A DNA stretch of 64,000 bases from Rhodosorus marinus (GCA_029953675.1 JAMWBK010000008.1:715001-779000), one strand, 5' to 3'. Shown: positions 30,636 through 42,444, numbered from the stretch's first letter. Notes: generated by a model from the letters alone, not told the origin. Numbers and translations are program-made.

Positions 30636-32771
30636 TCAGCCTTTCGGCTCTCTGCTCGCCTTCTTCAATCGGGACTTCAGATCATCATCTAATTGAATGT
30701 CCATTTCAATTGCGTTCCTCGCGAGTTCTCGCGCACCGTCAAATCGGTTCTTCTTTAAAAGTGCGATGATAAGAGCTGTGAAAGTAACCTCGTTTGGTTC
30801 TGTTTCATCCGTTCGAAGGTCATGAAACGCCATGATAGCTTCGTCCAGTTCATCAGCGCGAATCAGAGCATTGACAAGTGCGGTATATGTATGCGTGTTC
30901 CTTCGTATTCCTCTCGCTTCCATCTGAAAGAAAGCTTCCTTCGCTCCATCGCCGTCGCCCGCCCGACCTAGGGCGTGTATCAACACCGCATACGTATGTG
31001 CAGTTGGCTTCTTTATGCGTGAGAAACTGTTCCTGACCTTTCCTATGCTTCCCACCACCGAGTAAAGTTTCATCAAGGTCGTGTGCGAGACGTCCGAGGC
31101 CCTAATCCCTTTTCCTGAAAGCGAGGCGATAACTTTCTCCGCGCCTTTGACGTCTCCTCGGCGAGCCATCGCATCCAGAATTATATTGTACGTGCGGTCA
31201 GTCCGATCAATTCCCATTCGATCAAATATCTCAAGAATCTCGTCCACTTTTTCGACGTCTCCAGAACTCGCATAATGCTGAAGAAGTGGATTGAAAACCG
31301 CGGCGTCTAACTTGTCTCCTTTTCTGTCGCCAATGGCTGCCTTCAGTTCCCTTTCCGCACCATTAATATCCCCGGAGTGTACGTAGGAAGCAATCACCGT
31401 GGCTCGAGTGTACTTGCTGACTCGCGCACCGGCATCTTTCATTTCTTCAAGAATTTTTGAAAACTGTGCAGAATTATCTGACCTTGCAAACGCATGCAAG
31501 AGCGAGTCAAACGTTTGAGTGTCGGGTTTGATTTTTGCAGCTTTCATATCCGAAAACACTGCCATCGCTGCGTGGGGCAATCCGGCTTTTCCCAAAGCGT
31601 GTATAATTGCTGAATATGTCTTTGTTGATGGTATTAACCGAGATGTCTTCATTTCCCCAAGGACGGCCTCTACTCGTTTCACATCCCCCACAGAGGCAAA
31701 CGCACATAGAAGAGTGCGATACGCAGACTCAGAAAGCACTCTTTTTCCTTTCCTCGCGGTCTCCAAGACCTCCTCTAGTCTATCCAGTTCACCAGCTTTG
31801 GCATAAGCTCCAAGAAGAATACTGTAGGAAAAGGGATTCAGCCGAATGCCGTCATTTTCCATATCCTCCCTTGTCTTCTCGAGTTTCTCCCACTCTTTAC
31901 TTTCAGCGTACACATTCATCAAGGTATTGTACGTCACAACGTTCGGTCGTATTCCAGTCGACTTCATGTCAGTCAGAGCAGTCTCAGCAGCTCGTATATA
32001 GCCTTTCTTACCAAGAGCGTCGATGATGATACTGTAAGTGACGACATCCGGCGAAAGATCAAACCGCTTCATGAGCCGGAAGTAGTTTTGCATTTTCTTC
32101 ACCATCCCATGGTCGCGAAGGACGCTGAGCAGTATGTTGAAAGTGACATTGTTTGGGTAGATTTTGAGTTCTCGCAGTTCCTGGAACGCCTTTTCTGCAC
32201 CATCAATGTTCCCCGACTTCCCCCGCGCGTTGATGAGTGAGTTGAAAGCAGAGCGGTTGGGATCGAAACCGGATTTCTTGATGGCGGTGAACATGTTCTC
32301 CGCTTTTTCCCATCGCCCCTCCGCAACGTAATACTTCATGAGGATACTGAACGTTTGCACCGACGGCGGGACATGCCGTCGCAAGATTTCTTGATAAACT
32401 TGCTCAGCCGCACTGGATGAGAAGGCATCCCCAAACATCGTCAAAAGCTTATTATAAAATCGAGTTTCTTGTCTGTCACAATCCAAGTTAACCACCATGT
32501 CAAGAGCTCGAGCTTCATCCCCTGTCTTGACCGCCTCAATCAGGGACAACAGCCGGTTTGTAGACGACGAACCCCCGCCAACTCCCGACCCAAGGCCGGC
32601 CCCTGCAGAAAATTCAGCATGTTCCATAGCCTCCGAATGCACCATCAAGACAGTTCTCAACCTGCCCTGTTCGAGGCCGAAATCGCGACCTCGAGTACAC
32701 ACACGAGGCCGTTTTCCGACAACCCCACTTCGCCCGTGGAACAGGCCAACATATGCCATTTCCCCTGCCAT
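30636..32771 (-). CDS. P-class PPR protein, about 15 repeats
   Basis: Uninterrupted frame of 711 aa from ATG 32771. Helical pairs of ~35 residues run from about residue 130 to 700, for example SFNSLI-type starts NVTFNILLSVLRDHG, VVTYSIIIDALGKKG, VVTYNTLMNVYAESK and THTYTALVNALIRADELDEA. No SMR, E or DYW domain follows. Residue pairs 5/35 that are easy to read include S/N, N/N, N/D, S/N and N/N in consecutive early repeats, which by the PPR code would favour A-Y-U-A-Y. P-class PPRs stabilise, process or help translate chloroplast or mitochondrial RNAs. The basic N-terminus (GKRPRVCTRGRDFG) could be part of a transit peptide. The gene sits tail to tail with the helicase, with about 200 bp between stops. 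Confidence 0.93.
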   Translation of the reverse strand: MAGEMAYVGLFHGRSGVVGKRPRVCTRGRDFGLEQGRLRTVLMVHSEAMEHAEFSAGAGLGSGVGGGSSSTNRLLSLIEAVKTGDEARALDMVVNLDCDRQETRFYNKLLTMFGDAFSSSAAEQVYQEILRRHVPPSVQTFSILMKYYVAEGRWEKAENMFTAIKKSGFDPNRSAFNSLINARGKSGNIDGAEKAFQELRELKIYPNNVTFNILLSVLRDHGMVKKMQNYFRLMKRFDLSPDVVTYSIIIDALGKKGYIRAAETALTDMKSTGIRPNVVTYNTLMNVYAESKEWEKLEKTREDMENDGIRLNPFSYSILLGAYAKAGELDRLEEVLETARKGKRVLSESAYRTLLCAFASVGDVKRVEAVLGEMKTSRLIPSTKTYSAIIHALGKAGLPHAAMAVFSDMKAAKIKPDTQTFDSLLHAFARSDNSAQFSKILEEMKDAGARVSKYTRATVIASYVHSGDINGAERELKAAIGDRKGDKLDAAVFNPLLQHYASSGDVEKVDEILEIFDRMGIDRTDRTYNIILDAMARRGDVKGAEKVIASLSGKGIRASDVSHTTLMKLYSVVGSIGKVRNSFSRIKKPTAHTYAVLIHALGRAGDGDGAKEAFFQMEARGIRRNTHTYTALVNALIRADELDEAIMAFHDLRTDETEPNEVTFTALIIALLKKNRFDGARELARNAIEMDIQLDDDLKSRLKKASREPKG

Positions 32772-33348
32772 CACACGGTCAGTCCTCAGCTATCCCGGAA
32801 TCAAGCCATCATCCCTAGCGACCCCCTGAAAAAGTTCAGAGATGGAACCCCACCCAAACCACAGACTTTCCCCTCCAACACCAACCCTCCACACTCCACC
32901 TAAGACGTCCAAGCCAGCCCCCGTCGGTTAAGTACCGCCTCCCCGCTCGTAGGTTAATAGCAAATGTTCTTCAAACCTGCCGGCCAAATATCAAGTTCTC
33001 TCATAAACAGGCTTCAAAAACTATTCTCAAAAGAGGCGATTGCTCTGCATTCGGGCCAAGTTTCCGTTCTTTCGCATACCAATGTTTCTTTTTCCCGGAA
33101 ATATCCAATGTTCCTTGGCCCGAACTTGTATTGTTTCTACCTAAAACGTATGTGTGACCACGAAGAGGGGAAAATCCCCATTTTCATGCAAACAAGAAGA
33201 AGATCCATCTCTCATCATTTCGAGAAAAAAATTAGTGTAAAGGAAAAAATATCTACCAAGGAACGGCAATCTTGGGGACATTCGCGGTCGAGATCGGACT
33301 TACTGGCATATGGATGGCTTTCGTACTCCCGGAGATTTGCGATGGACT
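32772..33348. other. Leader/promoter region of the PPR gene at 32771
   Basis: 32780-32940 is C-rich (sense G-rich). 33061-33125 carries CCAATGTTTC and CCAATGTTCCTTGGCC, a motif also seen near 52180-52420. 33280-33340 resembles the end of the adjoining tandem repeat unit and may be a third, older copy. Confidence 0.4.
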
Positions 33349-33723
33349 ACAAATTTTTCTTTAAGGGTCTCAACAAAAATGGGGGTATAGTGACTGAATA
33401 GGTCTTAAGTTATTTGGTAACGAGACAAAAATATATTTTGATTGATATATGTATGACTCTTAAAACACTTCGTCCATCTACGACAGAAGACTGCTGGGAC
33501 ATGCGTTTTGGGCTAGTCCGGGTTTCTCCGGAACAAATTTGCTTTAAGTGTCTCCACAAAATTTCTGTGTATAATGACTGAATATACCATAAATTATTTG
33601 GTAACAAGATAAAAATATTTTTTGATTGATATCTATCCGACTCTTAAAATACTTCGTCCATCCCTGCAAGAAAGCTGGTGGGACATGGCTTTCTGGTAGA
33701 CTGGGGTTCTCTGGTATAGAGAA
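33349..33723. repeat. Tandem duplication, about 184-bp unit
   Basis: Copy A (about 33349-33532) and copy B (about 33533-33716) share blocks such as ACAAATTT, TTATTTGGTAAC, TTTTGATTGATAT, GACTCTTAAAA, ACTTCGTCCATC and TGGGACATG, then GGTTTCTC. Differences are scattered, so the duplication is not recent. A short related stretch before copy A suggests a third unit. Non-coding. Confidence 0.85.
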
Positions 33724-33867
33724 TGTTGGGGCTTGTCGCCTTTTGACTTTCTTTCGGCTGCGGGAGAGGCGCGGTACGAGAGTCGGGCTTCAAGAGATTG
33801 TTTGACTTACATCAACCTGAAGCGATTGGAAGATGTCCATGTTGCGACATATGCGTCCACCGGGAAG

Positions 33868-34146
33868 ATGAGCCTGAGGCGGGGTTGTCGATCGTGCGAA
33901 GTAGTCATTTTCCAGTGTCTGGTTGGTCGGCCGGAAGCGGACGTACTGATGAGACTCTTCCGTAGAGAAGACTATCTCGCGGGAAGTACAAGCTCCCTGC
34001 GCATATTCCTTCATTGCGTTTTTGCAGTCAAGCCCTCTTCAAGTTGGAAAGAGCATATCTCGCGGAACATTAGACAGCAGTTTTTAGCTGGTACAGGCAA
34101 GGGTTTGTCTGCTTTGTCATTTTTGAAGGTTGTATCCGAAACTTGA
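33868..34146 (+). CDS. Hypothetical small protein (weak)
   Basis: 92-codon frame from ATG 33868 (MSLRRGCRSCEVVIFQCLVG) to TGA 34146, within a longer frame open from 33733. There is no recognisable domain. It could be an exon of an unresolved gene or a chance frame; the opposite strand is also open for 74 codons. Confidence 0.22.
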   Translation: MSLRRGCRSCEVVIFQCLVGRPEADVLMRLFRREDYLAGSTSSLRIFLHCVFAVKPSSSWKEHISRNIRQQFLAGTGKGLSALSFLKVVSET

Positions 34147-37086
34147 GGATACACCTGCAACTGGGTGGGAGCATTCCGCAGCGCCACAGCTGACAAACCT
34201 ACCGACTGCTCGTGAAGAGAATGAGCATCGCCACCGACTACTCGACCTGGTTGCTTTTCCACTTAAGCTGATACTTTAGCCTCTGGCAGCTCGCCTCAAT
34301 GCTACCCTTCTTAAATGACACAATATCGGTAAGTATGAGCTCGTGCAAGTGAGCGACTTACACGGCAACCAAGGGAAACCCGGTGTTTCCCATACATCGC
34401 GGTCCTGAGAAACCGGTCATTTCAGAAACTTTCTATGTGCTGAAGTGAGGGGAACGCGAATCCTACTCTCAAGGCCCTTGGCGGTCAGAGGCCAACAGAA
34501 AACACACCAAAAAATAAGAACAGAGAAAACACAACAGAACGCGAACAGAAAAACACACTACGCTGCTTCAATATGCGGTGCATCGGTTCCAGCCATTAAG
34601 CCGACTGAATACCAGTTCTCATCTGCGCAAAGGTGCGTAAGAGCCTGCTCAAAAAGTATGGAGCAATAGATAGTACGTTTCCGTTCGAGAGTCCACACGC
34701 AAACGGAAGATCAACGCAGGTGCGTCCCCGCCACATATCCTCGGATTCAGATGAATCTATATTTCACACAACCAAAGTTTGCTGAAAAATCAGTAGTGGC
34801 TTTCCACGAATTCACACAGCCAAGTGATATAGGCGAAACACAAGCACGCGCCCAAAAATATTCGTGAATCGAAGTGCGCATCTTTTTTTTTCAGCTTCCA
34901 ACGAGGTTTCCTCAGCTACCAGTTGCCGCACCAACATTAAAGACACTTTGAGACCTTTAGATCCAAATCTAGAATATCAAGCTTCATCAGCTCATCACGA
35001 TCCTGAATTCGCTTTCAACCGTCCTTTATATAGGTAGTATATCCGTCAGAAAACCCACCTACAATAATTAGTCCGGCTCAGCGCGCCCAATGTTCACCTT
35101 GAACCGTTCGCCTGAACGATATGACTCTGTCGCCGTTGCCTGATGGAGCTGTTTTGAGCCGTGCTATTGTAAAATCGTTCCTTGGACTGGATATATCCAT
35201 AAGCAAGAAGCGAGAATGGCCTGGCTTTCGATTCCGCTGAACGGTACACATTGTATAACGAGGACGGTCGCTTATGGGGCAGACTGTTGGAATGTAGGGG
35301 CACGGCAGACCACCGGATAGTGTGTTACGTTTCTGTACATAATTGTTTTTACATTTCAGCTGATTTGTTTTCTCCCAAGGAGCCATCCCCCTCCCTACAC
35401 TACATGTTGGGGCAAACCGGGAAGCCCATTTGTGATCTGTGTTAGTCCGCCGTTCAGAACGGGCCTACAGTTGGCCAGCCGCTTTCCTAGATTTCTGGAA
35501 GCAATTAGAATCGTGTATTTCGTGGAGCAAATTCCTAGATGGATTTCTTTCGGAAAACGTAAGATTTAAGCACGGGCAGGACACGCGGAGAGCTGCAATC
35601 GTCTGAGCGCTCCGTTTCTACCCCTCGTCCGGAGAGAAAGCCCGTCCGTCGTCACGTAGGAATTTGTTACGTAGTGTTAAGCGTTCCTCACGGGGGACCG
35701 TTCATCTGGTAAAATCCAATGTAGTCACTATCTCAGTCTTTTTTGAAAGAGCAGCTGTATTTTTTTCACCGTAAGAATTTCTAAACTAGAGTCAATCAAT
35801 CAGCTAGTCACTTTCATATCGCCCCATTTCGCCCCCTCCCGTTCTGCTCTAGAAAGCGTTAATTCAATGCCGGAATTCCAACACAGTCCGAACGCCTCGA
35901 GAATCACTATTGATCTCTGTAAGCGAAGAAACTGTGATTTCCGTCTTTCCCTGTTCCATACGCAGTATCGGTTGAAACCGGCGATATTTTCTTTGGCCAC
36001 ACCGATTCCCCCCCCCCCTCGCACCACCTGGCCGTGCGCTTGGAGGCGAGAACCCTATTTCAGGAGCAAAATTCAACCTTCAATTGAATTCTAGAACCTC
36101 CCGGAATATGCCAAGTATACAAGGACCTGTTCGGAATTTGATGAATCCGTCCATCAGGACCAAGATCAGTGAAATCTTTGTCCTTAGTTTTAGCAAAAAG
36201 GACTAGAAAATGAATTACGATACATCTATCGCCCCCTCTCCCCCGCCTCAGCCCAGCCGAATCCCTTGACTTTGTACACAGTATGACTAGCCTCCAGGGC
36301 TGTCGGCGGAAAAAGTGTACTTTTGACGGCTTAATGGCTGAGTTTCTCGACAGCCCAGTAAACAGCCTCCTTACAGCACGTCTGATCAATACAAGAGTTT
36401 TTGTAGAGAAATAGGCACATAGGGTGTTTTGAAGGTGAAATTAAGGAGAATTTTTTTTTGGGGGGGGAGGAGCCTTGAGCATGAATCGTTCTAGATGGAG
36501 ACAGTGAGGCGGTGAGAGACTTAGCATTTAGCCAATTCGTTCGAAGTTTGGAAATGGAGGAGGCGTTGCTTCCTACTCCTTAACGAATTTGTTTTCCAGA
36601 TTTTCTGAAGAAATATTTTTCTTTTTTTTTCTTTTCTTTGCGCCAGGGGGGACAAGGAAATCGATCAAAATCGACATCCTAAAGGTGGGGGCCAACGCCA
36701 AGGGTAGTGCTGGTTTCAAGTTTTTTTCTTCAATTTTTTAAATTGGGTATCTAGTTTTGGGCAATTAAGCAGCGCCAGTGTAATGAGTGGTTGGACAATG
36801 GAATGGGTACGTACGTAGAGGGTCAAAACATTATGATCGAAAATCTGGTTGTGCTGACGAATAACTCTCCAAAAGTAAATTTTAAACTTGGGAATTGAGT
36901 GTCCCACCAAGCTGTGGAAATTGCAACTCTGGTTGTTACAGTTGCGAATGGGGCTTGAGTTTAGAGATTATATAACAGAAACCAGTGGAGCTTGTGGATG
37001 AGTGGGGAGGAGAGACAGTCTTCTCGCAATGGATAGTTGACAGGAGAAGGATTGTGCTTGAAAGTTAGCTTGTCTGTTAATGCGGA
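34147..37086. other. Gene-poor region before the cyclin
   Basis: A minus-strand frame of 102 codons starts at ATG 35386 (MAPWEKTNQLKCKNN) just downstream of a sense G-rich stretch and might be an exon, but it has no motif. Frames at 36389-36060 (-) begin without ATG. 36420-36480 and 36600-36640 contain T and G homopolymers. 36720-36960 is AT-rich and 36930-37080 G-rich, matching the leader pattern for the cyclin. Confidence 0.35.
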
Positions 37087-37665
37087 ATGATGATGGAGCC
37101 CGTAGCGTGCTTTGAGGATGAGGAGTTCATGCCTATGAATGAGGAGGACTTGGTTGCAGCAGTTGGGGAGGCGCTGGATACGAACTGCAGCGATGAAGAC
37201 CTGGTGGTTGGAACAACGATTCCGCGATCCTTCTTCGGAACTAGGAGGCAGGGGTTCTCGTTGAAGTCCTATGTAAAGAGATTGTACCAGTACCTTGAGT
37301 GTTCCAAGTCTGTCTTCGTCACGGCTTTGATATATCTGGAGAGGATTCAGCTGGCGAACCCAAGCAACAAATTGACGGATTTCAACGTGCACAGAATGTT
37401 CTCCACTGCCATCTTGTTGGCACTGAAGTATCATGATGATGAACATTATGCAAATTCTTATTATGCGGAAGTTTTTGGAATGCGAGGATTGAATGAGATT
37501 AACCATCTCGAAGCAAGAATGCTCACCATGTTGGATTTCCGCCTCGGCGTGACTGAGAAGGAGTACACTTACTGCAAGAACCATTTGATGCAGACGCAGA
37601 TAAGATTACCGGCTCACTCTGTCGTTGAATTCAACACGACCAACATGGTTATCTCCGCTGCATAG
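37087..37665 (+). CDS. P/U-type (PHO80-like) cyclin
   Basis: 192 aa, no intron. One cyclin box spans residues ~58-150: FSLKSYVKRLYQYLECSKSV, VTALIYLERIQLANPS, LTDFNVHRMFSTAILLALKY and HDDEHYANSYYAEVFGMRGL, then NHLEARMLTMLDFRLGVTE. This is the pattern of the PHO80-like P/U-type cyclins of plants, protists and fungi, which pair with a CDK of the PHO85/CDKA type and link nutrient status, especially phosphate, to growth. Three ATGs stand in a row; the first is used. A G-rich stretch (GTGGGGAGGAGAG) lies just upstream. Confidence 0.93.
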   Translation: MMMEPVACFEDEEFMPMNEEDLVAAVGEALDTNCSDEDLVVGTTIPRSFFGTRRQGFSLKSYVKRLYQYLECSKSVFVTALIYLERIQLANPSNKLTDFNVHRMFSTAILLALKYHDDEHYANSYYAEVFGMRGLNEINHLEARMLTMLDFRLGVTEKEYTYCKNHLMQTQIRLPAHSVVEFNTTNMVISAA

Positions 37666-40656
37666 GTTTGTGAATATGCATGCATACCTTGTATATTGTG
37701 CATAGTGTTAAGTTATTACATATGATTATTAAACAAGAAGAGCTTGATGAAAACTCAGTCCTCACCATGACTTAAGCGAATGAGATGCTTGGGATTATCG
37801 AAATGTGCAGGTCGCACCCCTTCTGAGTTCCCAATCTTCCATGTTCTCCAGACAGTGATCCTGTTCTATACGATCGTGTTGGTGAGGTCACATCGGAACA
37901 CTCGGCAACAGAGCGTTGCGCAGTCCAGCTCGTATCGAGCGGAAACGGAAAGGTGAGGATCCAAGGAGTTTTCTGCGACTGAGAATTGGCTTCTGGTCGC
38001 ATCGCAGGCGTTCGCGGACCGCGGAAATTTTGAGAAGGAACGGAATCGTGACACTGAACATATGCAGCTTATTTCTAATACATCCTGCTGTTGTGGAAAT
38101 CGTGTGAGGGTTGCCATGAGAGGATCCTGTGAAAGAGCCGAAGAAACGTGGTCGTGAATACGCGGGAAAGGGGGCTTCGCGGATCTGCACAATATTGAAG
38201 ACGCTTGCTTTTCTTTGATGAACCTAGCACGAAAGATTTTCCGCCAAAACAAGACATCTCAAAATACGTGTACAGCTGATTGAGAATGGCAACCCATGCG
38301 AAGCTTTTGGGACAAAAGGCAGGGCCCCATCTCCCTGAGGGCTGACATGCACTCTACATATCTGCGACGTAAGAGCAGACGATCACCAAAACCCTCCAAA
38401 CCGTGTGCGCGATAAAGGGAGTCAACAGGACGGCTTATTCACACCTACGTATATAATGCTGCCGTTAGCAATCGAGAAAAATGTATGCACTTTGACAGGA
38501 AATTGTTCAATGGAAACCCACAACACGCAACAAATCAGGACATTTTAAAGAGCCTGCATAGCCTCCAAAAGCGTCCAAATCGATTCGGGGTTAGGTAGAT
38601 TCCCACTTCTTAATGTAAAAATTAAACAATTACAAGATAATCAGTATTCTTCCGTTGGGTCTACGGTATTGCTAATTTTCCGCAATTCATTATAGCGGGA
38701 TATCGTCCTCGACCCATCTTCCAACTACGACGTACTTTTTTCTTTAAAACTTCCTCTTCGTCAGATGAAAATACGATTTTTGATTGCGAAATGACTGTAC
38801 ATGGCCGGGTACACGAACATTACTCTTGATAAAGAAAAAGCAACAAAAACAAAAGGTCGAAGAAGAATCTGGTCCTCATCGATGTGCTTGCTGGGACGGG
38901 CCCTTCTTACTAGCTAATTTCATGGTTTCCATCAAACTCCTGCCGTAGCGAACAAATTTTCAAGCTTCTATGGAGTTCCAAGCGCCTGCCTATAAATCCA
39001 CCTCAAAATATTATCTTGTACTTAAAAATTTTAATACCTTGGATTCCAACCTGTTCCCCATGTTACAGATTGACTTTCCGGCCCGGATTGAGACTCAACA
39101 CTCTGAGGTCGATTTTTTTTTGGACTCTCTGATTGGTAAACTGGTCTAGGTCGGCAGTCCCCCCCCCCGGATAGCCAAGCCTTGTGGAGTTAATTGGGTA
39201 AGTATATATTTTCGTAGAAATTCATCAATAAAAACTGGAACAGCGAATCAGAGAAATGCTTCTCCAGCCCGTAGTCAACTGGAATACCTATTGGTTGCTC
39301 GGAAACGCGTTTGCTGTCCGTGCATGTGAAATTTCAAGGGCGAGGAGGGGCATGAAGTGGGGAGGTTTCCTTATTGATGCTACGCGTGTGCGTGTCCACT
39401 GATACGATGTAGGGGATGAAAGTTGTGAGGACAGCCCGTGAGACTCCTCTCGAGTAGCGGACGACATTCTGTGATTTTCGGCGTCTGCCCTGTCTCGTGG
39501 TTTTTGATGAGGATAGCGTATGATTTTCTGTATCTGGCGAGAATCAGGGGTTCTTGCTCAAAAGCTTCGGAACGCATTCGACGGCTGCCTCAGGCAATGG
39601 GTAAGAGTACGGAGAAGCGATCGGAACAAATCGGAAAACTTTGTTTTGGCTTCGATGGCTAATACGTGACATTCCCAACCCATCCAGTGAAAAACCCGTC
39701 GGTCGAGACATTTTCCTCTCAGGGTTGTGGTCTCTAAGTACACGGATGATGACTATGACACAATTTGAGTCTAGGTAGATAATAGAATAAAAACGAGACC
39801 TCTTGAAGTGTGGACCCCAATTCCCTCTCCCAAGCAAACGAAAAAACTTCCCGTCATTACATTTGCACCTTCGGCCCACAAACCACAATTTAGGTTCATC
39901 GACCACTGTTTTGACTGCTCGCTGCTCTTTCAGAGGAGAACCCAATTCCAGCCAGACATAAGTCTGTCCATTCGTCCATTCAAGGCTTGAGGAGTGCAAA
40001 GTTTGCACGCCACGCAGACTGCCTCTTAAGTTTCCAGCCTGTCCCACAGGACGACTCTCTGCTCCCCGACTATTTTGTACCAACGTCCAAATTTCTTTAT
40101 TCAAACTAAAAAACCTCCCCTGTCAAGCAAACGGGTTTGGAAAACAAGGGTCCTGAATTGGCGCATCTCGCGATCTCCTCTTTACCCCCAAAAAGGACAT
40201 CTGTTCAAAATTAATGTTGGACATCTGTATTATTCTGCTATTTCTAAAATTCTGTTTTCTAACTTGGTCTAAATTTGTGAACCGTTGCCGCTGGAGATTT
40301 ATTTTCGATAGGGTCGATTGCAGTCGATGTTTGTAGCGTATATCTCATATAATATAGGTCTTGTAAATATTTTAAGAGTAATTATTTACTGTATAGATGG
40401 TTGATAACATTGTGAGCAAGGTGCTAAAAAAAATTCGGTTTGGTTATTGCTATTGGGGGCTTGGGGATGGAGCTCTGGGTGATCGGGCTGGGAATGTTTT
40501 TGGGCAGGAGCCGACTGAAGTACTCCGCAACTCGTGCTTTTGCCACGGTAGAAATGTGAGAGAAACTTGTGTTGATGTTGCAGATGTGCTAAAAGAAAAA
40601 TGGAGGTGGCTCTCGTTTGGCAGGGGAATTGGGTAGCATGGTTTGGTGAAAAGTAG
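37666..40656. other. Gene-poor region between the cyclin and the PPR at 40657
   Basis: 37770-38260 is open in all three minus frames without a motif, which reflects low stop density rather than coding. 39544-40104 (-) is open for 186 codons, but no ATG occurs in its first ~125 codons, so it could only be an internal or terminal exon. 40270-40400 is AT-rich and 40430-40650 G-rich, the usual leader pattern for the next gene. CCCCCCCC at about 39160. Confidence 0.35.
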
Positions 40657-42444
40657 ATGCAGGACTACAGCAAAGGAGTTTCGCCAGGTCGGATCTTTTC
40701 GGCCTGGGTGACCTGCTCTCCATGTTTCGATGGATTAAAGGCAGGTGGTGGTTTATGTATACGACGGGGAGGTGTGTCCCTTGGTTTCTCAGTGAACACA
40801 CAGTGTCGAAAGCGAGCGAGGATCGTTGCTAGATGGGACCGAAACGAAGGATTTGTCGAAGATGAAAGCTTCGACTGCGCGCCTGGAGCTAATGAGCTGC
40901 TCAAAGTTTTTTGTGAAAGGCCCAGCTCAGAAGCAGTGGCGCTTTTCAATGTATCATATCCAACTCTCACCAGGGGCGAGCTTGATGGCTTGTTTTCATG
41001 TCTATGCCGAGCATCGGTTGGAAGGGCACGACAGGTGCTTGAAGATGTACTAGGAGGTGGAGGGGAAGTACCAGTGGCAATGGTCAATTCCATGCTCAAG
41101 TCGTACTCTGTGAATCATCAATGTGATCAAGTGGATAGACTTTTGAACAGAGTGTGTAGTATGGGTGCTCAGCTCGACATGAGGTCCTACAACATTGCGA
41201 TTGATGCGTTTGGCGAAGCTGGGGATCTCGGCAAGGTTGGTGAATACATGGATCGTCTTCTGCGAGAGGGCCTGAAGCCGGATCATTACACGATGAACAC
41301 GTTGTTGAAGATGCATGCCAAGCGCAAGGAAATGGAGCAGGTGGATAAGGTGATTTTCGATATGCAAAAGTTTGATGTCTATCCCGATACCGTTACGTAC
41401 AACACCCTTATGTACCACTTGGCGAGGTCAGGGGCTTACGAAGCGGCAGAAAAAGTTCGAGAAGACATGCAATCGGGTGGAATACCAGCGGACGCTTTCA
41501 CGTATAATACTTTGATCAAGATTTGCGACCGTCAAAACAACCTAACCCGCCTCATATCCACGTTTCATGAGATGAAGGAGGCGAAGGTATCACCAAACCT
41601 CATTACCTACAACTCTCTTATCGACGCGTTCGCCCGGAGGCGAAATGTTGAAGCTGCGGAGCTTGCGTACAAATCCCTCCGCTCCACGGACTTGGAGCCT
41701 ACTGTTGTGATCTTTAACACACTTTTGAAGCTCCGGGCACATCAAGGTGACCTGAAGGCCATAGACTCGACGGTGAAGGAAATGGAGGATTTAGGAGTAA
41801 GACCCAACGAGACAACTTTCAACACCAGACTTGACGCGTTTGGGCGACTTGGGAAACTAGGCCTTGCGAAGAAAACGTACGATGAGATGATCGAGTGTGA
41901 TTGTCAGCCCACAACAATAACATTCAACACGTTGATGAAAGCGCACGCGAGGCGGTCTGACATAGAGGGTGTCCGATCCTGGTATGAGGTCATGTACGCT
42001 CTGGATCTTCGGCCAGATGCGTTCACTCTGGGGATATTGATTGACTGCTACGGGAAGGAGGGAAATGTCGAAGAAGCGGAGAGGGTGTTCTTCCTTTTGA
42101 AGGACGAAGAGAAAGTTAGAATCGACAGGGTCGTGTTCAACTCTATGCTTTCCATGTATGCAGCAAACGGATCTATGGATAAGCTCCTTTTCTGTTTGGA
42201 AGAGATGAAGAGGATGAACGTCAGTTGGGATATTTATACACATAACATTGTAATTGATGCCTGGCGAAGGTTTGCTGAGTACGAGCTAGCATGGAATGCC
42301 GTGAGCGACCTGCTCGACTCTCCCATACGCCCAGATGCGACTACAACAAGGATTGTGAAAAAACTGTCGTCGACAGCCGAGCATAGACAGGAGAACGTGG
42401 TGGAAAGGTTTGGTAAGCAGAAGTTGAAGCAGAGTGCCGCTTGA
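40657..42444 (+). CDS. P-class PPR protein with nearly uniform Asn at position 5
   Basis: 595 aa, no intron. At least 12 consecutive 35-residue repeats lie between about residues 145 and 575, for example SYNIAIDAFGEAGDLGKVGE, VTYNTLMYHLARSGAYEAAE, ITYNSLIDAFARRRN and TFNTLMKAHARRSDIEG. Position 5 is Asn in 11 of the 12 repeats I aligned, the exception being Gly in LGILIDCYGK. Position 35 is Asp, Asn or Thr. By the established code (N/D to U, N/N to C or U) the preferred target is a pyrimidine, mainly U, tract. No C-terminal catalytic domain. The protein is probably organellar. It stands in tandem with the PPR gene at 43431. Confidence 0.94.
   Translation: MQDYSKGVSPGRIFSAWVTCSPCFDGLKAGGGLCIRRGGVSLGFSVNTQCRKRARIVARWDRNEGFVEDESFDCAPGANELLKVFCERPSSEAVALFNVSYPTLTRGELDGLFSCLCRASVGRARQVLEDVLGGGGEVPVAMVNSMLKSYSVNHQCDQVDRLLNRVCSMGAQLDMRSYNIAIDAFGEAGDLGKVGEYMDRLLREGLKPDHYTMNTLLKMHAKRKEMEQVDKVIFDMQKFDVYPDTVTYNTLMYHLARSGAYEAAEKVREDMQSGGIPADAFTYNTLIKICDRQNNLTRLISTFHEMKEAKVSPNLITYNSLIDAFARRRNVEAAELAYKSLRSTDLEPTVVIFNTLLKLRAHQGDLKAIDSTVKEMEDLGVRPNETTFNTRLDAFGRLGKLGLAKKTYDEMIECDCQPTTITFNTLMKAHARRSDIEGVRSWYEVMYALDLRPDAFTLGILIDCYGKEGNVEEAERVFFLLKDEEKVRIDRVVFNSMLSMYAANGSMDKLLFCLEEMKRMNVSWDIYTHNIVIDAWRRFAEYELAWNAVSDLLDSPIRPDATTTRIVKKLSSTAEHRQENVVERFGKQKLKQSAA

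Noticed and set aside
37772-38257. Several overlapping minus-strand frames downstream of the cyclin
   Set aside because: All three frames are open, which points to low stop density; none has a motif or convincing splice sites.
39544-40104. 186-codon minus-strand open frame
   Set aside because: No ATG in its first ~125 codons, no motif and no supported upstream exon; open frames of this size arise where stop density is low.
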